Source: Siphonodentalium dalli
Taxonomy: Eukaryota > Mollusca > Scaphopoda > Gadilida > Siphonodentaliidae
DNA: 64,000 nucleotides
Assembly (NCBI GenBank): GCA_032622095.1
Contig: CP136065.1
Coordinates: 154,199,577-154,263,576, forward strand
Reading direction: 5' to 3'
In this document: in pieces, positions 11,498 through 22,154 of the stretch
Numbering within the stretch: the stretch's first letter is position 1
How the letters are laid out: every line of letters starts with the position of its first letter
The notes under the pieces: generated by a model
What the model was told of the DNA's origin: nothing
Database searches by the model: none
What the model saw: only the letters and a program-made list of their open reading frames with translations
Program-made: the position numbers and the translations under genes

Positions 11498-11562
11498 TAA
11501 AATAATAATTTCATAAGAATCACTACTTTGTAAGTAGTGATTCTTATGAAATTATTATTTTA
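11498..11562. repeat. Perfect 31-bp inverted repeat with 3-base loop
   Basis: The arms at 11498-11528 and 11532-11562 are exact complements around the loop TGT, and the centre is CACTACTT-TGT-AAGTAGTG. It could be a tiny foldback element; no target duplication is certain because the edges are AT-rich. Confidence 0.8.
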
Positions 11563-11622
11563 AATTTAATTTTACATTCAATTTTTGAAATCTTTTTCTT
11601 TTCTCCACCTTATATATATATA

Positions 11623-12368
11623 CTAGAAGGTGACCCGACTTCGTCCGGGCTATTCAAAAACCAAATTTCAAGTCGATTGCTCCACCCGTTTCCTAGATCT
11701 GGTCTGCGCATGCGCGAAGCTGGTGTCGCACGTGCTCGGCGACCCGATAAAATTCGTATCCGGGGCAAGATACATTCACATACCAAATTTCAAGTCGATA
11801 GCTACACCCGTTTCCGAGATATATAGCCCAATGTCATTTGCGGATACCTCGGCCGGTGATGAGTTAACGCGACACAGTCAAATGCATCGGCAGGGTGAGA
11901 GTTAACGTAATCTAACTTTATGACCTCTGACGACGTCATAGAAATTACGCATTGATTTTATCCCGATAAAAGCATCGGACCACTTGTACCTAATAATTGA
12001 GGCAGATAACTAAAACGGATACATACATATTATATATCGTTGGAAAGAGGACACGCCACAGATTCTAACCGTGCAAATTATATGACTGGCAATTTATTAT
12101 TCGCGCTATATCGAATCGATTTGTGAGCACCGAACTGAAATATATTAGCGCAAAAACGGCGTAAAAATAGATTTGACCTCCGCACGTGAAAAGTTGACCT
12201 CGCACGGACAAATAAATATGCCTATGTTCGTCTCCGGCCGAAAATACCCTAAAATACCAAATTTCATCGAAATTGGCTTAGTCGTTTTGGAGTCCATCGA
12301 TTTCAAACACACAAACACACACACAAACAAACACATACACACACAGATCTTTCAAAATATATAATAGA
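11623..12368 (-). mobile_element. Non-autonomous Helitron
   Basis: Read on the minus strand, it starts TCTATTATATATTTTG (flanked by A) and ends GGGTCACCTTCTAG (flanked by T). These are the TC...CTAG ends and A/T insertion site of Helitrons. Just before the end is an imperfect hairpin formed by CCCGGACGAAGTCGGG. A CA/GT-rich stretch follows the 5' end, and internal sequence matches the element at 47212-47983 in the same sense. No Rep/helicase is encoded. Confidence 0.75.
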
Positions 12369-12594
12369 TAGTGATGCCTATGTATCCGCATGCCAACTAA
12401 AACAACATTCTGTAAATTTTGTTTCTGATGACAATTTTGTGGTCCTTTAGTTTAAAAATTGTTTCCGATCTGCCAAAGCCACCACCACAATGATCTTGTG
12501 TGACCTCCCAAACTCTTGTTACAATGTCCATGCATGTCCATATATATTTTTGTAACAATTTTTGTTAGGCTGACAAATATTTGAGGCAGAGAAA

Positions 12595-12745
12595 ATATAT
12601 ATATTTCAAAAATCAAAATCTAAAATTTCTGATCTTTGAAGGGTATGTGGGTTCCTCGACTCAAATAAATATATTTTTTACCTCCAAAAGAAATAGTAAA
12701 TTAGGGGTGTTAAATCAACATGGTATCCTTGAACTGACGAGTGAC
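12595..12745. mobile_element. Fragment of a TTAAAGG-type MITE
   Basis: It shares GATCTTTGAAGGGTATGTGG, the GTTCCTCGACTC motif and the AAAGAAATAGTAA motif with the complete copies at 43081-43557 and 44331-44796. Both outer ends are missing. Confidence 0.5.
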
Positions 12746-12861
12746 AACTTGAATAATGTGGCTGCCAAATAATATTGTTGAAAATTCAAACAATTCACAA
12801 TCGTTCCACTTTAGAAAACACAATATTTGAATTATGCACAATTGTAAATATTCACTCCTTA

Positions 12862-12969
12862 ACTCCTTATATACGGGAGGCTCCCTATGGGAGACTCGCA
12901 TATATAAGAGAATGCATTGGCACAGGATTTTTCGCAAAATTCAGGAAGTTCCAGTCGTGGAAGGGTTAA
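12862..12969. mobile_element. Fragment of TTAA double-hairpin MITE
   Basis: One palindrome (ACGGGAGGCTCCC/GGGAGACTCGCATATATAAG) and the end TTCCAGTCGTGGAAGGGTTAA remain. The other half is gone. Confidence 0.6.
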
Positions 12970-13044
12970 TTCCGGATGATTGGCAATGATTTCACCCAAG
13001 AGAGTCAATACATACATAAGAATTGCATTGTGTGCTGAAAATTT

Positions 13045-13393
13045 GGAAATATGGGTTGATACAAAAATCGGACTTAATTGGCACTGAAAGGGTTAAAGAC
13101 CTAGCTTTGACATCATCTTGAGTCTTTAACCCTTCCATGGCTGGAGCTTCCTGAAAGTTTGCGAAAATCCTGTACCAATGCATTCTCTTATATATGCGAG
13201 TCTCCCATAGGAAGCTTCACATATATAAGAGAATACATTGCCCTAACAAGATTTACCTTGACCTTGTAAGCCAGTGCATTCTCTTATCTAATCTATATGA
13301 GGCTCCCTATGGGAGACTCACATATATGAAGGAATGCACTGGCACAGGATCTTTAATGCTGCACCAGCGCAGCTCCCGCCATTATAGGGTTAA
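13045..13393. mobile_element. Duplicated composite: palindrome-MITE end plus double-hairpin MITE
   Basis: This segment matches 7737-8080 almost base for base. It includes the right end of the palindrome MITE with the same AATT insertion, the spacer GACCTAGCTTTGACATCATC, and a full TTAA double-hairpin element (13126-13393). The two neighbouring elements therefore moved or were duplicated as one block. Confidence 0.75.
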
Positions 13394-13857
13394 TATTCTT
13401 GTGACAAGACAAGCCTTCCTTATTTAAAGTCTTGTCATATGAATGAATTGAGGCTTTTGTTTTTGCAATAAGAATTATATTACTCATATCATCAAAATTT
13501 TATGATGCACATACTATATCATGCAAAACACCATCACGAAAAGCCCCGTTAAGTCATTCACAAAAGAGTTACACAAACAATTTTATCTTTAATACCGAGA
13601 ACCCGTATTTCATACCCTCGGGACGGGAAATTTAGCTTTCTTAAATGCTTGAACAGAGAATAATATATTCTCATCATGATGGCCACAACATTTTACACAG
13701 AAAGGTTATCAATAACTAAATCTAATGTGAACAAAGTTCATCATTTAAACAACCATTCTGAAAATATTTGTCATTAATTTGAATATTTTACCATATTTAA
13801 CCATGAACTGAGCTTGCTAATGGACATTAAATAGCGAATATGAGTATAATTATCATG
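13394..13857. other. No recognised feature
   Basis: AT-rich sequence, with no ORF or repeat that I can assign. Confidence 0.4.
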
Positions 13858-14087
13858 TTAACCCTTTGAGTGCCAGGTCCGATTTTTGTATCAACCCATA
13901 TACCCTGTGCCAATGCATTCTATTATACATGTGAGTCGACCACATGTCGCCTCGCATATATAAGAGAATGCATTGGCCTAACATTTTTTTTTTTTACAAT
14001 TTTAATAATTTATTCTTATATTCTTTAACAGACTTATTTTATAGGTTTAGGGCCGATGAGATCGGCCCCTGGCACTCAAAGGGTTAA
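13858..14087. mobile_element. TTAA MITE (TTTGAGTGCCAGG ends) with one hairpin
   Basis: The ends are TTAACCCTTTGAGTGCCAGG and CCTGGCACTCAAAGGGTTAA. Inside is the first hairpin of the double-hairpin family, then a T-rich tract and TAATTTATTCTTATATTC. It therefore looks like a chimera between the two TTAA families. 16529-16784 is a second copy. Confidence 0.75.
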
Positions 14088-14142
14088 TGAATCAACACAT
14101 GGAGATAATAGAGTCATGATATTCTGACTGTTATAAATTAAG

Positions 14143-14377
14143 AACCCTTCCATGACTGGAGCGTCCTGAATTATTGTGAAAACCCTGTGCCAATACAATA
14201 TCTTAGATATACCAGTCTCCCATGAGGAGCCTCCAAAGTATACATTGGCCTAACAATATTTATCTTGACCTTGTAAGCCAGTGCATTCTCTTATATATGC
14301 AAGGCTTATATAAGAGAATGCACTGGCACAGGATCTTTAATGCTGCACCAGAGCAGCTCCCATCATGAAAGGGTTAA
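14143..14377. mobile_element. TTAA double-hairpin MITE, diverged
   Basis: It runs from AACCCTTCCATGACTGGAGC to CTCCCATCATGAAAGGGTTAA. The first palindrome is eroded and the second has a shortened loop (GCAAGGC). The edges fit the family, but the left TTAA is displaced by two bases. Confidence 0.65.
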
Positions 14378-14619
14378 GGCCAAAACAAAATATACTTGTG
14401 TATCATCCAATAGCCCAAAATATATAGAGGCCGGTGAATGGCATTTTGATTATATTTTAGTTTTTCATATTATATAATTTTTTTACCTGCATTGCTGGGG
14501 GGGAAATCATGGGGTAAATCATGGCTTCATTTATTTTCCAGGCTAAAAAATTGCCTCAAAACCAAACTTCGTTCAGATCCGATAACCCATGGCTAAGATA
14601 TATACTAGTATCCAGACAG

Positions 14620-15075
14620 ACCGTAAATTAAGCGAACGTTCATACGACCACAAATGAATCGTAAGGGCTCGACAATATCGTAGATAATTTGTTCACACGA
14701 TTGCGATGTCGCAGATGAGGATATCGTGGGTTGTTCATAAGCCATGGTTAACCACGTTACTGACTACCCTACGATCTTTCCATCTATCATTTTTAAATAC
14801 ACACGACTGCGATTCCGTCGCAAGTAGAGATAAACCAACGATACGCCACGATTTCGCATCTAAATTTAAACAGTGCTTCATATTATTTTTACACTCGAGA
14901 TCTAGTCATGAGCATGTGCAGTCCAACTACCGGTTACTACTATGGAAATATTTCCACTTAGATTGGATCGTGGTCGTCGAAACTTTCACTAAGACGGCTA
15001 GAAAGACAGACGAACAAAGTTAATCCAGTATACCCAACATTTTTCTTCGAAAAAGTGGGGGTATAATAAATCTTC
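14620..15075 (+). repeat. Unclassified repeat with AAAGTGGGGGTATAATAA tail
   Basis: The segment ends GACAGACGAACAAAG, AGTATACCCAACA, then a short hairpin and GGGGGTATAATAA. This is the same kind of end as the repeat at 22155-22925. The body has several near-palindromic words (CGACTGCGATTCCGTCGCA, GATTGCGATGTCGC). The 105-residue ORF in it has no recognised domain. Confidence 0.4.
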
Positions 15076-15624
15076 CTGTTATATTTATCACAGCCAGACT
15101 AGACTATATGATGGTGAAAAAAAGATTTTGGCAAACAATGCATGTTGACAATACTAATGCAGTGACTGCATTATAGTTTGCACTTCAAACTGCTCAGCAC
15201 ACATACAATCCCAATGTATGTACTTTCATTTGATTGTAAATAACATTTCAATATTCAAGAAACATAAATCGTTTAAAGATATTTAGATAAGGCTGCCATT
15301 GTATAAAGCTCAGGGTAAATCAACTTTAACATTGGAATGTAAATGTATTCCTTTCATAGAGTATGCAAGTTACACAATAAAGGTCACATATTTCAATAAA
15401 AGGTGCCAATATTCGTAAAATAAAACCTTTTTGAAAGATAAACTTACATATTCTCACCAAAAAGTATTGTAAGACTGTCAATGTTTGACTTAATATATTG
15501 TGTGGCTAACTGTCATAAAAAATTCCAAGTTAGCTTTCAGCTTTTTCAAAGAACTTTATGTAAATATGAGAAGTGCATGTTAAAAGTTACCCTTACTGAA
15601 GCTTATTGTCTGGTAAGAAATAAT

Positions 15625-16066
15625 ATACCCCTACATTCTACCTTGCAAATGCAACCCTATACCACGGAGGTGCAAAATCTATATAATAAAGGAGTAACTC
15701 CACAGCAGGAAGGAGCCAAATCTGCACTATATGAAGGAATAATATCTATACATAGAGGAGCAACTGTATACCACACAGAAGCAACACTACATCGTGAAGA
15801 TGTAACAACTTTAAATTACCATGCTCCGGCCAGGGGTATAACTCTTTTCCATTCAAGAGTACAGTAATGTCCTGAATAATCGACAACAGCAGAATTATGG
15901 GAAATTTTTCAGGATTGAGTCGGAAATATGGCTTGTTGCCATTCATTGGAAAGCTCTCGGTAATTCTGCTGTGGTTAAAGGGTCATATACTTCGGGCATC
16001 ACTGTAGCTTTATAATATAAAGAACCAACTATACTCCATGGAGGAGCAAAATCTTTATTACGAAAG
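15625..16066 (+). repeat. Degenerate 21-22-bp minisatellite, open in one frame
   Basis: About nine units of the pattern CTATACCACGGAGGAGCAACA run from 15625 to about 15830 and resume after a nested MITE at about 16007-16066. Most of it lies in the 128-residue ORF 15481-15867, where it appears as a seven-residue repeat (for example SIHRGAT, VYHTEAT, LHREDVT). I do not recognise a protein family, and the frame may be open only because the period is a multiple of three. Confidence 0.55.
15862..16004. mobile_element. CAGT hairpin MITE inside a minisatellite
   Basis: It is flanked by TA, starts CAGTAATGTCCTGAATAATC and ends CGGGCATCACTG before TA. The right arm is shortened, jumping from the centre CGGAAAGCTCTCGG straight to TAATTCTGCTGTGG. 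Confidence 0.7.
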
Positions 16067-16136
16067 ACAGGGATTCTTTTAGAGGGGCAGCATATATCCC
16101 TTTTAGGGTCCCTTTCCCTTACCCCCAAATTTCTCA

Positions 16137-16440
16137 TCTTCTGGGAAGTATCTATAGTCTCAAATTAACATTGTTTTTAGTTACTTTTTCCCTTCTGTTT
16201 AGTTTTTTATATCCCCTAATTTTCAGAAGATAAAATGTATAATTGAGGCAACTTAAATGGGCGAACATCATCAACTTCAACTGGGGAACTTTTATAGCAG
16301 TTGAGGCCTGAGCAGAATGAGGTTCCCAGAGGATGAATTTGGTGATGCTAGCCCAACATGCGGGATAGTGTCACTAAATGCACCTTCTGGGGACCTCATT
16401 CTGCAAATGTCAAACACACTATTTCCAGGCTTGTAAAATG
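16137..16440. mobile_element. TGCAGAATGAGG foldback element, uninterrupted copy
   Basis: It parallels the outer parts of 5752-7376, including CTTCTGGGAAGTATCTATAG, ATCCCCTAATTTTCAGAAG at the position where the hAT inserted in the other copy, and the terminal palindrome with GCAGAATGAGGTTCC and CTCATTCTGCAAATGTC. Confidence 0.6.
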
Positions 16441-16528
16441 GTTATTCAAGTTTATGAGGAACAGGAATAGTATAGAACAAAGTTTATTACTTGCAATAAA
16501 ATGAAAATTTATTTCACAAAACATAGGG

Positions 16529-16784
16529 TTAACCCTTTGAGTGTCAGGTCGATTTTTGTATCAACCCATATACCCTGTGCCAATGCATTCTCTTATATAT
16601 GCGAGTCGACCATAGGTCGCCTCGCATATATAAGAGAATGCATTGGCCTAACAATATTTTTTTTTATTTTTTATTTTTTTTTACAATTTTTTACAATTTT
16701 AATAATTTATTCTTATATTCTTTAACAGACTTATTTTGTAGGTTTAGGGCCGATAAGATCGGCCCCTGGCACTCAAAGGGTTAA
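16529..16784. mobile_element. TTAA MITE (TTTGAGTGYCAGG ends) with one hairpin
   Basis: It has TTAA at both edges. The ends are CCCTTTGAGTGTCAGG and CCTGGCACTCAAAGGG, with an internal hairpin around GAGTCGACCATAGGTCGCCTC. It is a sister copy of 13858-14087, and the T-rich tract is longer here. Confidence 0.75.
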
Positions 16785-16935
16785 GCCATTCAATAAACAT
16801 CCGCAACCAACATATTTCAAAGCAATATATTAAAAATTATTGGCAGTATCTCACAGGTGAATACATTCATGGTTGTGGTTGGGTAAGATAGTGTGAGGCT
16901 CCCTATTGCTATTCACAAAAACATACCACTGCAGA

Positions 16936-17050
16936 TTTTGAAATTCATACAACAATCGCGAAGTGATTTGTTATTCAAACGGACATGACAGAAATTCATA
17001 CATGTACAACAATCCGGAAGTGATATTTGTTATTCAAACGGACATGACAA
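16936..17050 (+). repeat. Imperfect direct repeat, about 60 bp x 2
   Basis: AAATTCATACAACAATCGCG...TTGTTATTCAAACGGACATG is followed by a second unit, AAATTCATACATGTACAACA...TTGTTATTCAAACGGACATG. Confidence 0.6.
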
Positions 17051-17059
17051 TTTTGCAGT

Positions 17060-17175
17060 TCAACCCTTTCTATACTAATTACTCATTGATGAATAGTTCT
17101 TGTAGGAAATGCTTAGATAATAAGTTCAACAAACATCCATAGGTCTGTTGAACTTATTAGTCTTTTGCTATTAAG
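17060..17175. mobile_element. Fragment of CCCTTTCTATACTAA-type TTAA MITE
   Basis: AACCCTTTCTATACTAATTA, ATTGATGAATAGTTC and a small inverted repeat around TAATAAGTTCAACAAACATC match the family copy at 37093-37355. The right end is missing. Confidence 0.55.
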
Positions 17176-17179
17176 GAGT

Positions 17180-18039
17180 ATATGCCTTTTTCAACTTTTA
17201 ACACAACTTTTCCACACTACCCCAATTTTTGCACAAAATTTGAATGAGACTGACGAAAGCAAATACCCAGCCTTAAATCTCCAGCCATTGTTTGGACACG
17301 AACACATTTCAGACTAGGGAAAACCCACATTTTTACATGCCATGGGTATTCTTTTCTTGAATTTGTAAATTTAATTGAAATATTATATGCCAATCGCATG
17401 TCAGAATTTAAAAAAATCGTATTCGTGATAGGGTGTAAAAACAAAAGGGACGTAATTCAACTTATTTTGTTCTTTCTATAAACCCTAAAATGATTCAGCT
17501 ACTGACTGGCACATTTCATGATAAAGTGCATTATTGAATCAAATGTAACGCGACTCAAGTTACATTACATGAGCCATTGCCATCATAAGGAGTTCCCATA
17601 GGTGATACAGTTCATAAGATATGATCAATGCTATGAAATGGCAGTTGTGTATGAACTATTATGAAAGAATTCATTAATAAGAAGTTTGACCTAAAGCAGA
17701 CAACAGAAATTACATTGTACTTCTTCAAGGTGCTGATTTGAAAGACGGAACAGGAAATCAAGTTCATAACAATTTGTGCTCACACGGCTAAGTACGGTGT
17801 AAATTACATACAAATATACCCAGAAGGCTAATATTATTCAGTCGATCTGATGTTGTGATATCACATATGACTTGACCTAACCTTGTCTAATACACTCATT
17901 ATGTTTTGATGATTTATACCCTTTTTCTCCAGTTTCATATGGCGTACACGACCAATGCAAATTTGGTACACTTCAACCACAATGAGTGCACTGCACAGAG
18001 TGTCGATCCCTCACAAAGTTGGCTTTTCGCTGAGGTTCC
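17180..18039. other. No recognised feature
   Basis: I see no terminal repeats and no coding motif. One 75-residue minus-strand ORF (17217-17444) is unassigned. Confidence 0.4.
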
Positions 18040-18296
18040 TTAACCCTTTCATGACTGGAGTGTCCTAATTTTTTGTGAAAACCCTGTGCCAATGCATTCT
18101 ATTATATATGTGAGTCTAGGGCGCCTCTCATATATAAGAGAATGCATTGGCCTAACAATATTTACCTTGATCTTGTAAGCCAGTGCATTCTCTTATATAT
18201 GTGAGGCTCTCTATAGGAGACTCAAATATATAAAATAATGCACTGGCACATGGTCTTTAATGCTGCACCAGCGCAGCTCCATCATGAAAAGGTTAA
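18040..18296. mobile_element. TTAA double-hairpin MITE, complete
   Basis: It runs from TTAACCCTTTCATGACTGG to CTCCATCATGAAAAGGTTAA with TTAA on both sides. Both palindromes are present, though the second arm has decayed to AAATATATAAAATAATGC. Confidence 0.75.
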
Positions 18297-18778
18297 TCCG
18301 ACCTGCGATGACTGGACCATTGCATGTGTTGCATATCCGTCAATCCATGAATATACCAAAGATCCAAGATCCAAGATGACTGAGATACAGGGACGGACAT
18401 ATTTTACACTAATGAATGGACAAAACCTGATACATATTAATATTGTTCCCTTCATGCTGCTTCATGAATCATGCGCATACTAAAGATTATTCAAACCTAC
18501 GGTGAATGAGATTCGAAGATCGAGAGTTTGCACAGATGCATTTTCATACCAAGGGCCATAACTACTAGTATGCAGCAAATGAATAGACGAAACCCATTCC
18601 ATGTTGATATCCCTTCCCCCATGGCGGTTCATAATTATACCATAGATCATTGAAATTGGACTTATAATGTCTGAGATAGAGAGCTTAAAGTGGTTATGGA
18701 ATGTGGATGCACACACGATTGGACAGAACCCATTTTTCTGGGATCAACTACCGGTACATAGAGGTTTCAAATTGGGAG

Positions 18779-18850
18779 AAGTCACTTCTCCCCAAGTCAA
18801 TTCTCCCCAAGTCACTTCTCCCCAAGTCACTTCTCCCTATTAACTTCTCC
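18779..18850. repeat. Minisatellite of 14-15 bp
   Basis: The unit AGTCACTTCTCCCCA is repeated about four to five times with single-base changes. Confidence 0.7.
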
Positions 18851-19464
18851 CTTCTCCTTATCTGATTATAAAAGGTCGCAGACCCCACTTCCCCTGAATC
18901 AAGGTGGCTTTTTGGGACGTTGCCTTTTTTAAAGAATAAACAATTCAAATTCTGGCAAAATTTGACTAGAACTGGACGATGACCTGCATGTTCGCAAAGG
19001 TGAGCCACACACCAAGCAACAAGAGATTATTTTGAAGAAAGCTAAATTTATCATTGAGACAACACAAATGTTATTTCTCAAGAGAATAATATAGAACTTA
19101 GCCTGCGACTTCTCAAATTAGAAACATGTGCCAAATATAAAGTAATTCTGTTGAATATTGCTCAAGTTATCATGCGGACAAGGATATAGATTGATGGACA
19201 GATGGACGGACACACGTGCACACAGACGGCATGCTGATTATAATAGTTCTCCGAATATTTTTGGGGGACAATAATAAAGGGTTAAGAAGTGGACTGTTAT
19301 CAAAAAGAAGTCATAATGGCTTAAGTTCAATTTACACCCCAAAATCACAATTCTATGATCTAATAAGTATTATACAAAACAATAGCCCATTTATAAAATG
19401 ATTATAATGAGTAAGGACACCATTATAATAATAAAATACAGTGTAACTAGGGTGTGGGGACATA

Positions 19465-19787
19465 TGTATACTGTTATTGGAGAGAGAAGTCACTTATCCT
19501 TAGGACAAAAATAGGGAAAAGTGACACATTTTAGATACAGTGATGCCCTAAATAATCGACTCCTTAACCACAGCAGAATTATGGGTAACTTTTCAAGATT
19601 TAGTCGGAAATATGGCTTGTTGCCATTCATCGGAAAGCTCCCATATTTCCGACTAAATCCTGAAAAGTTACCCATAATTCTGCTGTGGTTAAGAAGTCAA
19701 TTATTTAGAGCATACTGTATGTATACTGTTATATGAGAGAGAAGTCACTTCTCCTTAGGACAAAAATATGAAAAAGTGACACATTTT
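19465..19787. repeat. 68-bp direct repeat flanking a CAGT hairpin MITE
   Basis: The sequence from TATACTGTTATTGGAGAGAG to GTGACACATTTTAGA (19465-19535) recurs at about 19720-19787. Between them is a CAGT hairpin MITE (19538-19717) with TA on each side. The repeated flank belongs to the low-copy repeat also seen near 3230-3550. Confidence 0.6.
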
Positions 19788-20201
19788 AGATATCTCCCAA
19801 ATCAGCCTGTAGGCTGGTCACTGCAATTTTCCATTTCTCCACTTTGTTAGTGGGGGATGGGGTTAAGTGTAGGGGTACATGTGTACCAGTATCACATCCC
19901 ATGAGGCTATCAATATACCCTCAGTCATTCCAGACAGGAAATATAAGCACTGATCGCTGACAAACAAAGCGTATAATGAATAGCCTTTTCCGAGCTACAT
20001 AAGTTGGCACTTTGAACAATCAATAATTCTTCATAAAATGGTGCATTATCTCACTAACACCTCTGTTGTAGATAAGTTTTAATTATTTATTTATATCATC
20101 TATCAATGTGTCGATAATTAGATTTATAGCATAATCTAGACTATAATTATTCATTGCTTTATAGCTAGCACAGTTATAATTATTGTTTGTTTATATTGGG
20201 T

Positions 20202-20464
20202 TTAATCCTTCCATGGCTGGAGCATCCTGAAATTTTGCAAAAACCCTGTGCCAATGCATTCTCTTATATATGCGAGTATCCCATTGGGAGCTAGCATTTT
20301 TAAGAGAATTCATTGGCGTAACAATATTTACATTGACCTTGTAAGCCAGTGAATTCTCTTATATACATTAAATGTGAGACTCCCTATGGGAGACTCACAT
20401 ATATAAGAGAATGCACAGAGTCTTTAATGCTGCACCAGCGCAGCTCCCATCATGATTGGGTTAA
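20202..20464. mobile_element. TTAA double-hairpin MITE
   Basis: TTAATCCTTCCATGGCTGGAGC on the left and CTCCCATCATGATTGGGTTAA on the right share the family layout. The first palindrome is partly decayed (GAGCTAGCATTTTTAAGAG); the second is long and well preserved. Confidence 0.7.
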
Positions 20465-20631
20465 GGTCGTTCCAGCCATTCTCCCATATCACATAATTAG
20501 TATTATTGGTGGAGGAAATTCCACAAAGAGGGTTAGTTTAACTTCAAAATCACTCCCCTGATAAGCAACTAACCAACTTGCCCTTGTCCAGATACAAAAA
20601 TCAGATTACCCTGCCTTGCATAGATAAAATA

Positions 20632-20734
20632 CAGTAATGCTCTAAGTAATTGACTTCTTAACCACAGCAGAATTATGGGTAACTTTTCAGGATTTAGTCG
20701 GAAATATGGCTTGTTGCCATTCATCGGAAAGCTC
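20632..20734. mobile_element. CAGT hairpin MITE, left half
   Basis: TA-CAGTAATGCTCTAAGTAATT leads to the family core and stops at the centre (CGGAAAGCTCTTAAG). Confidence 0.6.
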
Positions 20735-20774
20735 TTAAGTTGGAGGTTCAATCACTCAAATGTCTCATGTCCAG

Positions 20775-21234
20775 TTACCCCTTTCTTTACTAAATGGATT
20801 CTTTCATTCAGTTATAATAGTATACATTGGAATAATCTATTATTCAACTGGAGGGGTTTTGCAGAAATGTAAGCAGATGACAGACACGATCCTGTGCCAG
20901 TGCATTCTCTTATAGATGCCAGTCTCCCATAGGGAGCCTCGCATATATAAGAGAACGCACTGAAATAATCTATTATTCAACTGGAGGGGTTTTGCAGAAA
21001 TGTAAGCAGATGACAGACACGATCCTGTGCCAGTGCATTCTCTTATATATGCCAGTCTCCCATAGGGAGCCTCGCATATAATAAGAGAATGCACAAGGTC
21101 AAGGTAAATATTGTTAGGCCAAGTATTCTCTTATATATATGCGAGGCTCCATGTGAGAGACTCACATATATGATATAATGCATTGGCACAGGGTTTTCGC
21201 AAAATTTCAGGAAGCTCTGTTATGGAAGGCTTAT
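20775..21234. repeat. 133-bp tandem duplication across two MITE fragments
   Basis: A fragment of the CCCTTTCTTTACTAA family is joined to a double-hairpin element. The block beginning AATAATCTATTATTCAACTG at 20831 is repeated from 20964, a period of 133 bases. The remaining half of the double-hairpin element follows, to about 21234. Confidence 0.65.
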
Positions 21235-21503
21235 TAAACCTATTCGCTTCTAAATGACATTATGACGTTGTGTGCTGTTGATGTTATTTCAATTTTCCAG
21301 TGGAAAAATATAACGGGAACCATAACATCGACTCAGTTGAAAGGCTATTATCCTTCACAATCGTGGAACATCATACAACTTCGAAATACAGTTATTCCAA
21401 TGCACAAATCTCTGAGTTCCAGTTATGAACTGCTAGTGTGCTGAAGTAGGTCCACAGGTACTGTCTGTAATAATTAAGGACGTCGTATCAGAGACAAGGT
21501 TAA
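21234..21503. mobile_element. TTAA MITE (CCTCTTCGCTGCTA type)
   Basis: It starts TTAAACCTATTCGCTTCTAA and ends ATCAGAGACAAGGTTAA. The body (CCAGTGGAAAAATATAACGG, GCTAGTGTGCTGAAGTAGG) matches copies at 28216-28539 and 34115-34756. No protein is encoded; the 60-residue ORF is the repeat read through. Confidence 0.6.
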
Positions 21504-21675
21504 TGGAATTACTCATCAATGAGTATTTTGTAAAGAAATTGTTAAACTACTTGGTGAATTATTACAATAGAGATAAAGGAGGACCCTGTTTCAGTTACAT
21601 GTAAGTAAATGGTTTATTTCAAGTAATGTGCAGGTGGTGACAGAACAGACTTCGATCACAGAAGCACATAACTTA

Positions 21676-21868
21676 CAGTAATACCCTAAATTATCGACTT
21701 CTTAACCACAGCAGAATTATGGGTAACTTAATTTTCAGGATTTAGTCGGAAATATGGCTTGTTGCCATTCATCGGAAAGCTCTCAGTGAGCCATATTTCC
21801 GACTGAATCCTGAAAAGTTACCCATAATTTTGCTATGGTTAAGGAGTCAATTATTTAGGGTATTACTG
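21676..21868. mobile_element. CAGT hairpin MITE, near complete
   Basis: Both ends are present with TA outside (CAGTAATACCCTAAATTATC and TTAGGGTATTACTG). The arms pair except for a small deletion of the right arm at the centre. Confidence 0.75.
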
Positions 21869-22154
21869 TAACTGTCATCCTTTCCTCACTGAGGGAGGAG
21901 TTCCTTGTTGACTCCCCAAATTAACACGAAAATGAGAAGTATGTCGCCCGGTAAGCTGCGAACATTGAGAATACTGTTGTTACACCTTCTAATTCCTTTT
22001 GTATTGACACAGAATTAAGGCCAGTTAACATTTGCCACAATACAAACAACATTGATAAAGTGTAAATTTATAGACAACTCACAATTTACAAAGAATTTAA
22101 GGCACATGCAGATTAAATTCTTACATTTGCCAGTTTAAAATGTTAATAACTAGA

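Noticed and set aside
15481-15867. 128-residue ORF as a bona fide gene
   Set aside because: Most of it is minisatellite and it ends inside a MITE; reported as a repeat instead.
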